From NCBI GenBank assembly GCA_031296405.1, contig JAVKKH010000009.1, forward strand, positions 26,109 to 90,108: a stretch of DNA of 64,000 bases, in the 5' to 3' direction. Below, piece after piece: positions 33,803-43,010 of the stretch. The translations under genes were made by a program, and so were the position numbers. The stretch is from Candidatus Tepidifontimicrobium thermophilum (GTDB lineage Bacteria; Sysuimicrobiota; Sysuimicrobiia; Sysuimicrobiales; Sysuimicrobiaceae). How positions within the stretch are numbered: position 1 is the first letter of the stretch; every line of letters begins with the position of its first letter. Below the pieces are notes generated by a model. The model was not told the DNA's origin, searched no databases, and was given only the letters and a program-made list of their open reading frames with translations.

Positions 33803-34672
33803 TTACCCGGGGTGCGCCACCACGGGGTTCCGCAGGACGCCCACGCCCTCCACCTCCGCCTCCACCACGTCCCCGGGGACCAGCGGACCCACGCCTGCGG
33901 GCGTCCCCGTGGCGATCACGTCCCCTGGCTCCAGGGACATGTAGCGGCTCACGTACTCGATGATGCGCGGGACCGACAGGATCATATCGGCCGTGGAGGC
34001 GTCCTGCCGCACCTGCCCGTTCACCCGCAGCCTCACCCGCACGCGGTCGGGGTCCGGCAGGGAGCGCGGGGTGACCACCACGGGGCCCATGGGGCAGAAA
34101 GTGTCGAAGCTCTTGGCCCGGTCAAAGGGCCTGCGGCGCTGGATGTCCTCCCGCTGCAGGTCCCGGGCGGTGACGTCGTTCAGCACCGTGTAGCCGCCTA
34201 CCAGGTCTAGGGCGTGCTCTGCAGGCACCCGCACGCCCCGGCGGGCGATCACCACCGCCAGCTCCACTTCGTGGTGCACCTCCCGGCTTTCCGGCGGGAT
34301 CACGATGGCCTCCTCCGGCCCCACAATGGAACTCGACGGCTTGAAGAAGATGGGGGGGTCCTCGGTGGCCTCGTTGCCCAGCTCCCGGGCGTGCTCCACG
34401 TAGTTCCGGCCCAGCGCCACGATCTTCGGGGGATGGGGCAAGGGCGCCAGAAAGGTCAGCTCAGGGAGGGGACGTACCTGCGATCCCAGGTCCAAGTCCT
34501 CAGGGACCTGGTGTGCTTCCAGCCGCTCCACGAGCTCCTCCATCCGGTCCACCACATCCGGACGGCCCAGAAGCTGCGGGATGCTGCGAACGCCATCCAG
34601 CAGCACCGCGTGGTGGGCCAGCACGATGGCCACCGCCTCCTGGTCCTTGTAACGAACTCTCGCAAGCCGCAT
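33803..34672 (-). CDS. Fumarylacetoacetate hydrolase (FAH) family protein
   Basis: 289 residues. A small N-terminal domain is followed by the FAH fold: IVALGRNYVEHARELGNE, PPIFFKPSSSIVGPEEAIVI, the metal-binding VHHEVELAVVI, VLNDVTARDLQREDIQRRRP and the end motif VIATGTPAGVGPLVPGDVVE. The metal-binding Glu residues and the active-site His are present. Family members hydrolyse or decarboxylate beta-diketo acids or isomerise dioates; the exact substrate is unknown. ATG 34672 has GGGAGG upstream, 14 nt after mutS2. With the enolase-superfamily enzyme it could form a short catabolic pair. Confidence 0.85.
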   Translation of the reverse strand: MRLARVRYKDQEAVAIVLAHHAVLLDGVRSIPQLLGRPDVVDRMEELVERLEAHQVPEDLDLGSQVRPLPELTFLAPLPHPPKIVALGRNYVEHARELGNEATEDPPIFFKPSSSIVGPEEAIVIPPESREVHHEVELAVVIARRGVRVPAEHALDLVGGYTVLNDVTARDLQREDIQRRRPFDRAKSFDTFCPMGPVVVTPRSLPDPDRVRVRLRVNGQVRQDASTADMILSVPRIIEYVSRYMSLEPGDVIATGTPAGVGPLVPGDVVEAEVEGVGVLRNPVVAHPG

Positions 34673-34686
34673 GCGTGCCTCCCTAT

Positions 34687-37020
34687 TTACTGGGTGAACT
34701 CCACGACGGTGGCACCGTCGCCCCCTTCCTCCGGGGCCGCCAGGAAGAACTGGATGCCGGGGAAGCCCCGCAGCGCCCCGTGCACCGCCCGTCGCAGCGC
34801 CCCCGTGCCCTTGCCGTGCACGACCACCACCCGGGGCAACCCCGCCAGCAGCGCGTCGTCCAGGTACTTCTCCAGCCGGGCCACTGCCTCGTCCGAGGTG
34901 AGGCCCCGCAGGTCCAGCTTCGGCGACACCCGTGGTGCTTCCGACCACGCCCTCCGTGTCCCCCGCGAACCCGCCGCACTCGCCACCGGGGCCCGCAGCT
35001 CCTCCCGCGGCACCCGGACTTTCGCGGAGCCCACCTGCACCTCCGCGTGCTCGTCCGACAGCGCCACCACCACCCCGTCCGCGCCCAGGGAGGCCACCCG
35101 CACCGCTTGGCCCACCGCCACGTCCTCGAGGGGTGGGCCCGGGGCTGTGCGGCGGGCCTCTTCCAGGGCCTGCGCAAGGGCTACCAGCTTGCGGCGCGCC
35201 TGGTCCGCGTCCCGCTCCCGACGCTCGCTGCGCAGCGCGTGCAACAGCGCCTCCACCTCCTGGCGGGCGCGCTCCACCACTCGGCGCGCGTCCTCCCGCG
35301 CGCGCTCCAGCAGGCGCTGCCGCTCCTCCTCCAGGCGCCGCAGGCGGTCCTCGTAACTGGCCCGCAGGGCCTCCAGCTCCGCCCGCAGCCGCTCCGCCTC
35401 CTGCCGGTCCAGCTCCGCGGCCCGCCGCTGGCGCTCCATCCCCTCCAGCACCGCGTCCGCCTCCCGGACGTCGCGGGCCAGGTACGAACGGGCGCGGTCC
35501 ACCACCGCCGGCTCCAGGCCCAACCTGGCCGCGATCACGAGCGCGTTGCTGCGGCCGGGCGTGCCGATCCGCAGCCGGTACGTGGGCTGCAGCGTCTCTG
35601 AGTCGAATTCCACCGACGCGTTCTCCACCCCGTCCAGCCGGTAAGCGAGGGCCTTGAGCTCCCCGTAGTGGGTGGTGACCACGGTACAGGCACCCCGCCC
35701 GTGCAGAGTCTCCACCACCGCCCGCGCTAGAGCGCAGCCCTCCGCGGGGTCGGTGCCCGCTCCCACCTCGTCCAGCAGCACCAGCCAGCCGGGTCCCGCG
35801 CGCCGCACCACCTCCACCACCGCCCGCATGTGGGAGGAGAAGGTGGAGAGGTTCTGCTGGATGCTCTGCTCGTCGCCGATGTCCGCGAACACCCAGGCAA
35901 AGCAGCCCGCCCGGCTCCCGTCCGCCGCGGGGATCGCCAAGCCGCACTGGGCCATAAGGGTCAGCAGCCCCACCGTCTTCAGGGTGACGGTCTTGCCGCC
36001 GGTGTTGGGCCCCGTGATCACCAGGGTGCGGAAGTCCTCGCCCAGGCGCACGTCCACGGGGACCACGGGGCTTGCGTCGCGCCGCGACCGCTCCACCAGC
36101 AGGGGGTGGCGGGCGGAGCGGAGGTCCAGCACGGGACGGGGGACCAGCTCCGGACGGCAGCCGTCCAGTTCCTCCGCCAGCGCCGCCTTCGCCAGGGCGA
36201 AGTCCAGCCGCGCCAGGACCGCGGACAACCGCTCCCACTCGTGCCTGCGGCTTCCCACCTCTGCGGACAGCTCTGCGAGTACCCGTTCCACCTCGCGGGC
36301 CTCCTGGCCCTGCAGCTGGCGCAGCCGGTTTCCCAGCTGCAAGACCACCAGGGGCTCCATGAACACCGTGGCGCCTGTGGCGGACTGGTCGTGCACCACG
36401 CCGGGGAACTGGGCCGCGTACGCCTGCTTGACGGGGACCACGTACCGGTCGCCCCGCACGGTGACGATGGGGTCCTGCAGCATGCGGGCCCAGCGCGGGG
36501 AGCGGACGATCTGTTCCAGCTGGCTGCGCAGCCGGTCCTGTGTGGCGCGGATCTCCCTCCGCACGCGGGCTAGGTCCGGGCTCGCGCCGTCCAGCACCTG
36601 TCCGTCCTCTCCCAGGGACCGCTCCAGCCGCGCCTCCAGGGGTTCGAAGGTGGGCAGGTCACGGACCAGAGCCGCCAGCACGGGCAGGGATTCCGCGCGG
36701 GAGGCCACCGCGGCCTTCGCCAGGCGGCCCGCCCGGGCCGCCCGCCACACCTCCACCAGGGCCCGGGGCTCCAGGGTCCCGCCCAGAGCCGCCCGCTGCA
36801 CCGAGGGCCGGAAGTCCACCACGCCCCGCAGGTTCACTCCGCCTTCCCGCAACAGCAGACGGGCCTCCGCAGTCTCCTGCTGCAGCTCCTGCACGCGCGC
36901 GAAGTCCACCTCCGGTGCCAGGCGGTTCGCCAGCTCCTCGCCCAGTGGGGTGGCGCACAGGTCGCGCAGCCGCCTGCGCACCCAGTCGAACTCCAGGACC
37001 CGCAGGGTACGCTCGTCCAC
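34687..37020 (-). CDS. mutS2: MutS2 endonuclease/ribosome-rescue ATPase
   Basis: 777 residues, no mismatch-recognition domain. The N terminus (TLRVLEFDWVRRRLRDLCAT) and clamp-lever region lead to the ATPase with Walker A LVITGPNTGGKTVTLKTVGL (~320), then GAGTDPAEGCALARAVVETL and a TTHYGELK switch. A long charged coiled coil (~510-600, many RRLEEERQR-type repeats) precedes a KOW-like strand region and the C-terminal Smr nuclease domain with KLDLRGLTSDEAVARLEKYL and VVVVHGKGTGALRRAV. In other bacteria MutS2 suppresses homologous recombination or splits collided ribosomes. GTG 37020 begins right behind the upstream stop. Confidence 0.94.
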   Translation of the reverse strand: MDERTLRVLEFDWVRRRLRDLCATPLGEELANRLAPEVDFARVQELQQETAEARLLLREGGVNLRGVVDFRPSVQRAALGGTLEPRALVEVWRAARAGRLAKAAVASRAESLPVLAALVRDLPTFEPLEARLERSLGEDGQVLDGASPDLARVRREIRATQDRLRSQLEQIVRSPRWARMLQDPIVTVRGDRYVVPVKQAYAAQFPGVVHDQSATGATVFMEPLVVLQLGNRLRQLQGQEAREVERVLAELSAEVGSRRHEWERLSAVLARLDFALAKAALAEELDGCRPELVPRPVLDLRSARHPLLVERSRRDASPVVPVDVRLGEDFRTLVITGPNTGGKTVTLKTVGLLTLMAQCGLAIPAADGSRAGCFAWVFADIGDEQSIQQNLSTFSSHMRAVVEVVRRAGPGWLVLLDEVGAGTDPAEGCALARAVVETLHGRGACTVVTTHYGELKALAYRLDGVENASVEFDSETLQPTYRLRIGTPGRSNALVIAARLGLEPAVVDRARSYLARDVREADAVLEGMERQRRAAELDRQEAERLRAELEALRASYEDRLRRLEEERQRLLERAREDARRVVERARQEVEALLHALRSERRERDADQARRKLVALAQALEEARRTAPGPPLEDVAVGQAVRVASLGADGVVVALSDEHAEVQVGSAKVRVPREELRAPVASAAGSRGTRRAWSEAPRVSPKLDLRGLTSDEAVARLEKYLDDALLAGLPRVVVVHGKGTGALRRAVHGALRGFPGIQFFLAAPEEGGDGATVVEFTQ

Positions 37021-37022
37021 GC

Positions 37023-37970
37023 CTACAGGATAGCCGAATCCGGCCCAGTTCCAGGGAGCGGGTGGCCCGTGAGCACTTCCTCCAGCGCGGGCGCCACGTC
37101 CGCCAAGGTCCGGCACCGGGCGGCCACCGCGTGCGCCCCACAACCCGCCACGATCAGGGGGACGGGGTTGGTGGTGTGAGTTCCGTCCGGGGACTCTGCG
37201 CCGCCGTGGTCGCTGGTCAGGACCAGGAGGTGATCTTCAGGGTCCAGCTGGTCCAGGGCCGCCCCCAAGGCCCGGTCCAGCTGCTCCAGCACCGCGGGTA
37301 CGGGAGCCGGCCAACGACCGTGGGAGGCCAGGTCGAGGGCGAAGAACTCGAAGGCGGTAAACGCGTAGCGCGAAGCCAGCGCCGCGAGCCGACGGCCCGC
37401 CACCTCCGGCGCCACCACGTCCACGGGATACCCGCGGGATGCAAGCCCCTGCCCTGTGAGGTCTGCGGCGACCGCGTGGCCCGCCCGCAGATGCTCCAGG
37501 TCCCGCAGCAGGACCCCCGCGGACTGGGCGGCCAGCAGGAAGGCACCGCGGGGCCGTCGGCGGTCCTGCAGGTAAGCGAGAGGGTAAGCGTTGGCCAGTG
37601 CCACGGGGAGGCCACGGGCTCGCAGCCGGCGGAACAGGTTGCGGCCTCGCAGGACCGACCGCAGCCGCGCGGTGGGGAAGGCAGGAACGTGGCGGCCCTC
37701 CAGCGCCGCGGCGTTACAGCCCGCCAGCAGGGCCACTTGGCCCGTGCCGCTCTGTGGGCGGCCTGGCACCCCCAGAGTGGCATCCAGGGCCACCGCCGCG
37801 CGCCCCCCGTCCTGCACCGGGAAGGAGGCCGCACACAGCGGGCCACCCAGCAACCGCCGCAAGGCAGGGGTCGCGGCGCGCAGCAGTGGGTTGGCGTCCT
37901 CACACGGGCCCAGGCCCAGGCCGTCCACGAACCAGAACAGCACCCGGGGCACCACGCCTTTCGCACCCAT
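37023..37970 (-). CDS. Alkaline-phosphatase-superfamily metalloenzyme (phosphopentomutase/iPGM-like)
   Basis: 315 residues. VPRVLFWFVDGLGLGPCEDA at the N terminus has the first metal Asp, GRPQSGTGQVALLAGCNAAA supplies the nucleophile Ser/Thr region typical of the metalloenzyme clan, and LLVLTSDHGGAESPDGTHTT gives the second metal site with TSDHGG. This set is shared by phosphopentomutase, cofactor-independent phosphoglycerate mutase and related phosphatases; the protein is shorter than either (about 390 and 510 residues), so the activity is unassigned. The ATG overlaps the upstream glycosylase stop as TGATG. Confidence 0.75.
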   Translation of the reverse strand: MGAKGVVPRVLFWFVDGLGLGPCEDANPLLRAATPALRRLLGGPLCAASFPVQDGGRAAVALDATLGVPGRPQSGTGQVALLAGCNAAALEGRHVPAFPTARLRSVLRGRNLFRRLRARGLPVALANAYPLAYLQDRRRPRGAFLLAAQSAGVLLRDLEHLRAGHAVAADLTGQGLASRGYPVDVVAPEVAGRRLAALASRYAFTAFEFFALDLASHGRWPAPVPAVLEQLDRALGAALDQLDPEDHLLVLTSDHGGAESPDGTHTTNPVPLIVAGCGAHAVAARCRTLADVAPALEEVLTGHPLPGTGPDSAIL

Positions 37971-38596
37971 CACCGCGACACGAAGGGGCTTTCGGGGTCG
38001 AAGAACCGCCAGGGCCGGTCCACGGCCCGCCGGATGCCGATGCGGGGCGAGGTGGCCACCCGCGCGGGCGGTTCCCCGCCCGCCAGGTACAGGGGCCCGG
38101 GCTGGGTCAGGTCCCACCCGTTGAAATGTCGGTCCACCGCCAGGGCCTTCGTGAGTCTGCCCGGCCCCCGCAGCAGCTGGCGGACGTCGTGGGTTCCGCG
38201 GAGCTTTCGCATCACCGCCACGCCCTCCAGAGGTTCTGCCGCCCGGAGCAGCACCGCACCCGCCACCCCTTCGGGCTCGGTCACCACGTTCATGCAGTCG
38301 TGGTTGCCGTAGGAGAAGTACACGTAAGCCCGGCCGGGCGGGCCCCACATGATGGCGCTGCGCGGGGTGCGCCGGTACGCGTGGCTGGCGGGGTCCGCAG
38401 GGCCCAGGTAGGCCTCCACCTCCACGAGCCTCGCCACCAGCACCACAGGACCGTCCGCCCCTCCGGGCACTTCCTGCGGTTCCAAAACCCTCACCAGCCG
38501 GCAGCCCAGGAGTTCGGGCGCCACCTGCAGGGTGGGCCGCTCGAAAAACGAGCGCGGTAGAGGGGGAGCGAGCGCCGGGTGGACCTCGGGCTTCAT
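37970..38596 (-). CDS. 3-methyladenine DNA glycosylase (AAG/MPG family)
   Basis: 208 residues. PRSFFERPTLQVAPELLGCR opens the AAG fold; the catalytic Glu lies in RLVEVEAYLGPADPASHAYR; the substrate pocket is GRAYVYFSYGNHDCMNVVTE, and AVLLRAAEPLEG and RGPGRLTKAL are family motifs. It removes alkylated or deaminated purines. ATG overlaps the polX stop (ATGA), so it is part of a DNA-repair pair with PolX, and MutS2 lies two genes further on. Length fits the family. Confidence 0.92.
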   Translation of the reverse strand: MKPEVHPALAPPLPRSFFERPTLQVAPELLGCRLVRVLEPQEVPGGADGPVVLVARLVEVEAYLGPADPASHAYRRTPRSAIMWGPPGRAYVYFSYGNHDCMNVVTEPEGVAGAVLLRAAEPLEGVAVMRKLRGTHDVRQLLRGPGRLTKALAVDRHFNGWDLTQPGPLYLAGGEPPARVATSPRIGIRRAVDRPWRFFDPESPFVSR

Positions 38597-40320
38597 CCCC
38601 CGCGCTTCTGCCGGAGACGGGCGAGCAGCTTCTTCAGAGGCAGGGTGTTCACCACGTCCTGGGGCTCCAGCCAGCCCCGGCGGGCAGTACCGACCCCGAA
38701 CTCCATGAACCGCAGTTCCGCCGGGCTGTGGGCGTCGGTCCCGATGGCCACCTGCACCCCGTGCTCTTTGGCCAGCCGCACGTGCGCGTCCTTGAGATCC
38801 AGCCGGTCGGGCTGCGCGTTGAGCTCCAGGATGGTGCCCGTCTCCCGCGCACCTGCCACCAGCCGCTCCACGTCCACCGAGTAGGGATCCCGTTGGCCCA
38901 GCAGTCGGCCCGTGGGGTGGCCGATCATGGTCACGTAGCGGTTGCGCATGGCCCGCAGGATCCGGTCCGTCATCGCCTGGGTGTCCATGCGGAACCGGCT
39001 GTGCACCGAGGCGATGACCACGTCCAGTTCCCGCAGGACCTCGTCGGGGTAGTCCAGGGTCCCGTCCGCGAGGATGTCCACCTCCGACCCGATGAGGACC
39101 GTGATCCCGTCCAGACGCTCGGAGAGCCGGCGGACCTGCCGGATGTGGTCCCGCAGGTCGTCGATGCTGACCCCGCCCGCGAACTTGAGGGATTGCGAGT
39201 GGTCCGTGATGCAGATATACTCGTAGCCCAGCTGCCGGGCCGCGTGCGCCATTTCCTCCGCGGTGGCCTGACCGTCGCTCCACTTCGTGTGCATGTGCAG
39301 GTCCCCGCGGATGTCCTCCCGGGTGACCAGGCGGGGCAACTTGCCCCGCTCCGCGGCCTCGATCTCGCCTTGGTCCTCCCGCAGCTCCGGCGGGATCCAC
39401 GGCAGCTTCACCGCGGCGTAGACCTCCTCCTCCGTGCGGCCCGCGACCCGGCGGTCGTCCTCGGCGCGGAAGACCCCGTACTCGTTCACCTTGAGCCCCA
39501 TACGGACCGCCCGCTCCCGGAGCTTCACGTTGTGATCCTTGGAGCCCGTGAAGTACTGCAGCGCGGCCCCGAAGCTGCTCCGCTCCACCACCCGCAGGTC
39601 TGCCTGCATGCCGTTGCGCAGGACCACGCTGCTGCGGGTGGTGCCGCGGGACAGCACCTGAGCCACCAGGGGGTGTGTGGTGAACACCTCCATGGCGTGC
39701 TCCGGGCGGCTGGCGGTGACCAGCACGTCGATGTCGCCGATGGTGTCCCGCATGCGGCGCAAGCTGCCCGCCACGCTCACCTCACCCACCCCGCGGGCCT
39801 CCCGCAGGGCTGCCACCAGTTCCTCTGCCACGGGCAGGACTGCGCCCAGGGGCAGCCGGGTGGACTGGCGCCGCACCTGCTCGATCCCGCGGAGGATGTT
39901 CTCCTCGGTCTTCTTCCCCATACGGGGCAGGCCCCGGAGTCGACCCTCCCGCGCCGCCTGCTCCAGCTGGTCCAGGGTGGTGATCCCCAGGTGTTCGTAC
40001 AGCAGAAGCGCCGTCTTCGGCCCCAACCCGGGGACCCGCATCAGGGTGGTGATCCCGTGAGGCAGCTCCCGCAGCAGCTCCTGGTGGTAACCGATCTTGC
40101 CCGTGCGCAGGTACTCGGAGATCTTCTCCGCCAGGCTCTTGCCGACCCCCGGGATCTGGTCCAGCTCCCCGCGATCCGCCACCGCCTCCACGTCCTCCGC
40201 CAGGTTCTCCAAAGACCGCGCGGCCCGACGGTAGGCGTTGACCCGGAAGGTGGACTCCCCCTTGATCTCCAGGAGGTCCGCGATCTCGTTGAAGAGGGCG
40301 GCGATCTCCAGGTTCTTCAT
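38593..40320 (-). CDS. polX: DNA polymerase X with C-terminal PHP exonuclease
   Basis: 575 residues. Helix-hairpin-helix repeats ([20 protein letters not shown] and [20 protein letters not shown]) lead to the polymerase palm with catalytic DID in [17 protein letters not shown]. The PHP domain from ~340 has [55 protein letters not shown] and [13 protein letters not shown], the complete metal set. The family performs gap filling in base-excision repair with 3'-5' exonuclease and AP-endonuclease activity. ATG 40320; AAG follows downstream by 4-nt overlap. Confidence 0.96.
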   Translation of the reverse strand: MKNLEIAALFNEIADLLEIKGESTFRVNAYRRAARSLENLAEDVEAVADRGELDQIPGVGKSLAEKISEYLRTGKIGYHQELLRELPHGITTLMRVPGLGPKTALLLYEHLGITTLDQLEQAAREGRLRGLPRMGKKTEENILRGIEQVRRQSTRLPLGAVLPVAEELVAALREARGVGEVSVAGSLRRMRDTIGDIDVLVTASRPEHAMEVFTTHPLVAQVLSRGTTRSSVVLRNGMQADLRVVERSSFGAALQYFTGSKDHNVKLRERAVRMGLKVNEYGVFRAEDDRRVAGRTEEEVYAAVKLPWIPPELREDQGEIEAAERGKLPRLVTREDIRGDLHMHTKWSDGQATAEEMAHAARQLGYEYICITDHSQSLKFAGGVSIDDLRDHIRQVRRLSERLDGITVLIGSEVDILADGTLDYPDEVLRELDVVIASVHSRFRMDTQAMTDRILRAMRNRYVTMIGHPTGRLLGQRDPYSVDVERLVAGARETGTILELNAQPDRLDLKDAHVRLAKEHGVQVAIGTDAHSPAELRFMEFGVGTARRGWLEPQDVVNTLPLKKLLARLRQKRGG

Positions 40321-40363
40321 CGCAGGCGCGCGGCCACCTCATCCCCCAGATCGCAAGGAAATG

Positions 40364-40882
40364 CTAGAACTTCTCGCCCCCGGGGCCCAGGGCCGGCAGG
40401 CGCACCGGGAGAAGGGGAGTCAGGGCGCGGTGCAGCCCCACCTGCCACCCGGCGAGGTACGGCCCCGCTACCGAGCGCTCCACGTCCCGCTGGACGGCGG
40501 GCGCGAACGGGGCGGCCAGCAGGAACGTCACCAGGACGATCCCCAGCAGCACCCCCTTGACCACCCCGCTCAGCCCGCCCAGCACGATGGCACCGCCCGT
40601 GGCCGCCCTGCGGCCCGCGATCCACGCAGTCAGGTAGTTCCCCACCACCACGAACAGCAGAAACAGCACCGCAAAGGACACGGTGGCGGCCCAGTCGGGC
40701 CAGGGGAAGCCGGTGCCGAAGAAGGTCTCCGCCGCGGGACGGAACAGCAGTGCCGCGGCCAGGTAGCTGAGCAGCACGAACAGCGATTCCAGAAGCGTCC
40801 GGACCGGACCCCGCTGCAGGCCCAGCAGGACCGTCAGCAGCAGCACTGCGAGGACGACCCAGTCCAGCCACGTGGGGGTCAT
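40364..40882 (-). CDS. CvpA-family membrane protein
   Basis: 172 residues with four hydrophobic segments: WLDWVVLAVLLLTVLLGLQRG, ESLFVLLSYLAAALLF, VSFAVLFLLFVVVGNYLTAW and VVKGVLLGIVLVTFLLAAPF, the usual CvpA topology (PF02674). Family members are linked to colicin V export, adherence and stress; the mechanism is unclear. The gene commonly sits between pheT and mutS2 in Gram-positive lineages, as here. ATG 40882 has GGGAGG at 5 nt; the GTG 6 nt earlier lacks spacing. Confidence 0.8.
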   Translation of the reverse strand: MTPTWLDWVVLAVLLLTVLLGLQRGPVRTLLESLFVLLSYLAAALLFRPAAETFFGTGFPWPDWAATVSFAVLFLLFVVVGNYLTAWIAGRRAATGGAIVLGGLSGVVKGVLLGIVLVTFLLAAPFAPAVQRDVERSVAGPYLAGWQVGLHRALTPLLPVRLPALGPGGEKF

Positions 40883-40936
40883 GACCACCTCCCGTCCGCG
40901 GACTGCTTCGCGGCGGCCGGCCCGGTTCCTCCCGCG

Positions 40937-43003
40937 TCAGCGGAAGCTCGCCGCCAGCCGGTCCCGCAGGGCTGTCCGCACCCGCTCCACTAGACGCTCC
41001 ACCTCCTCAGACTGCAGCGTCCGAGCGGGGTCCCGGAACCGCATCCGCACCGCCACGCTCTTCCGGCCGGGTGGGACGGGCGGCCCTGCGTAAACGTCGA
41101 AGGGCTCACACGCCTCCAGCAGACCGCCCGCCACCTCGCGCACCACCCGCACCACCTCGCCCGCTGGGACGGAGCTGTCCACCACCACCGCCAGGTCGCG
41201 CTCCACCGCCGGCGTGTACGCCAGCGGGCGGTACTGAGGGATCGTCCGGGCAGCCTCAACAAGAGGCGCCAGCTCCAGCTCCGCCACGTACGCGCGGCCC
41301 CTCAGGTCGTACCGTTCGCACACCTCGGGGTGCAGTTCCCCCAGCCAGCCCGCCCGCCGCCCGTCCACCCACAGGCCCGCGGCCCGGTACGGGTGCAGCC
41401 ACGGCAACGGCTCCGCCTGGATCTCCCACCCCTGCAGGTGCAGGGCCTCCAGCAGCCCCTCCACCACCCCCTTCAGGCTGTGGAAGCTGGCCTGCACCGC
41501 CTCCTGCGGGAGGTTCCACGTACCCCGTAGGCTCCGGCCCATCTGCGCGATCCCCACCGCCTTCCGTTCCTCCCACCCCGCCTCGGAGGCCTGGAACACC
41601 CGGCCTACCTCGAAGACGTGCACGTCGCCGTTGCCCCGGGCGCGGTTGGTCCGCAGCACCTCTACCAGGGACGGCAGCAGCGTGGTCCTCAGGTGGGTGT
41701 GCTCCTGGGTCAGGGGGTTGCGCAGGGGAATGGCCCGGCGCAGGGGGTGGTCCGGCGGGATGCCCACGCGCTCCAGGTCGTCCGCGCGTACCAGGCTCAG
41801 GGTGAGGACCTCTGTGAGGCCCGCGCGCAGCAGCAGTTCCCGGATGCGTCGCTCGGCGTCCACCTCGGGTGCTACAACGCCCACGCCCATGACCTCCACC
41901 GGCAGGGTCTCGGGAATCCGGTCGTAGCCGTAGATGCGGGCCACCTCCTCGATGAGGTCCTCTTCCCGCTCCACGTCGCGGCGGTGGCTGGGGACAGTGA
42001 CCACCCACCGGTCGGGCCCCCGCTCCACCTGGAACTCCAGCCGCTGCAGGATGTCCGCGGCCTCCTCGTCCGGCACCTCTACCCCCAGCACCCGGCGCAG
42101 GCGTGCCGGCCGCAGGGACACCCGGCGAGGAGGCTGGGGTTCGGGGTAGACGTCCAGCTCGCCCCGCAACACGCGGCCCCCTGCCAGCTGCTGGATCAGC
42201 TGGGCCGCCCGGGCTGCGGCAAAACGCGCCCGCTCCGGGTCCCCACCCCGCTCGTGGCGGGTGCTCCCCTCCGTGCGCATGCCCAAGGCCCTCGCGGTCC
42301 GCCGTACCGCCACGGGGTGAAACCACGCGGACTCCAGCAGCACCCGGCGCGTGTCGGGGCGGATCTCGGTGTCGAGCCCTCCCATGATGCCGCCGACGGC
42401 CACCACCCGCTCGCGGTCCGCGATCACCAGAGCCCCCGGGTGGAGCCGGCGCTCCTGCCCGTCCAGGGTCACCAGCACCTCGCCCGGCCGCGCGGCCCGC
42501 ACCACCACCCCACCGCCCACCAGCCGGTCGAGGTCGAACGCGTGCAGGGGTTGTCCGGTTTCCAACATCACGTAGTTGGTGACGTCCACCACGTTGTTGA
42601 TGCTGCGGATCCCGGACCGCTCCAGCCGCTCGGCCATCCACGCGGGAGACGGACCCACCCGCACGTCCACCACCACCCGCCCCACGTAGCGGTGGCACAG
42701 GCCGGGGTCCGCCACTTCCACCCACGCCACCTCCGCGGCCGGCGGGTCCGATTCCTCCAGGTGCACTTGAGGGGGCCTGAGCCGCCCCCGGCAGGCGGCA
42801 GCCACCTCCCGGGCCACTCCCAGCAGGCCCAGCCAGTCCGGCCGGTTCGTGGTGGTCTCCAGATCGAAGACCCAGTCGTCGCCGACCCGCTCCACCGCCT
42901 CCACGCCCAGGCCCAACATGGGGAACCGCTCCTCCCACTCTGCCGGATCCTGCGGCGTGGGCAGGTCCACCAGTTCCATCAGCCAGCTCCACGAAACGCG
43001 CAT
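40937..43003 (-). CDS. pheT: Phenylalanyl-tRNA synthetase beta subunit, lacking EMAP domain
   Basis: 688 residues, about 110 shorter than the usual ~800. The N terminus MRVSWSWLMELVDLP is normal, but PMLGLGVEAVERVGDD runs directly into VFDLETTTNRPDWLGLLGVA, so the EMAP/OB-type tRNA-binding domain that normally lies between these motifs is absent. The rest is complete: SINNVVDVTNYVMLETGQPL, the B3/B4 editing domain, B5 (RRVLGVEVPDEEAADIL), VPSHRRDVEREEDLIEEVAR, EEVARIYGYDRIPET, a catalytic-like fold and the C-terminal ferredoxin-like anticodon domain (YTPAVERDLAVVVDSSVPAG). ATG 43003 begins 7 nt after pheS; both are under the T-box. Confidence 0.95.
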   Translation of the reverse strand: MRVSWSWLMELVDLPTPQDPAEWEERFPMLGLGVEAVERVGDDWVFDLETTTNRPDWLGLLGVAREVAAACRGRLRPPQVHLEESDPPAAEVAWVEVADPGLCHRYVGRVVVDVRVGPSPAWMAERLERSGIRSINNVVDVTNYVMLETGQPLHAFDLDRLVGGGVVVRAARPGEVLVTLDGQERRLHPGALVIADRERVVAVGGIMGGLDTEIRPDTRRVLLESAWFHPVAVRRTARALGMRTEGSTRHERGGDPERARFAAARAAQLIQQLAGGRVLRGELDVYPEPQPPRRVSLRPARLRRVLGVEVPDEEAADILQRLEFQVERGPDRWVVTVPSHRRDVEREEDLIEEVARIYGYDRIPETLPVEVMGVGVVAPEVDAERRIRELLLRAGLTEVLTLSLVRADDLERVGIPPDHPLRRAIPLRNPLTQEHTHLRTTLLPSLVEVLRTNRARGNGDVHVFEVGRVFQASEAGWEERKAVGIAQMGRSLRGTWNLPQEAVQASFHSLKGVVEGLLEALHLQGWEIQAEPLPWLHPYRAAGLWVDGRRAGWLGELHPEVCERYDLRGRAYVAELELAPLVEAARTIPQYRPLAYTPAVERDLAVVVDSSVPAGEVVRVVREVAGGLLEACEPFDVYAGPPVPPGRKSVAVRMRFRDPARTLQSEEVERLVERVRTALRDRLAASFR

Positions 43004-43010
43004 GGCAGCC

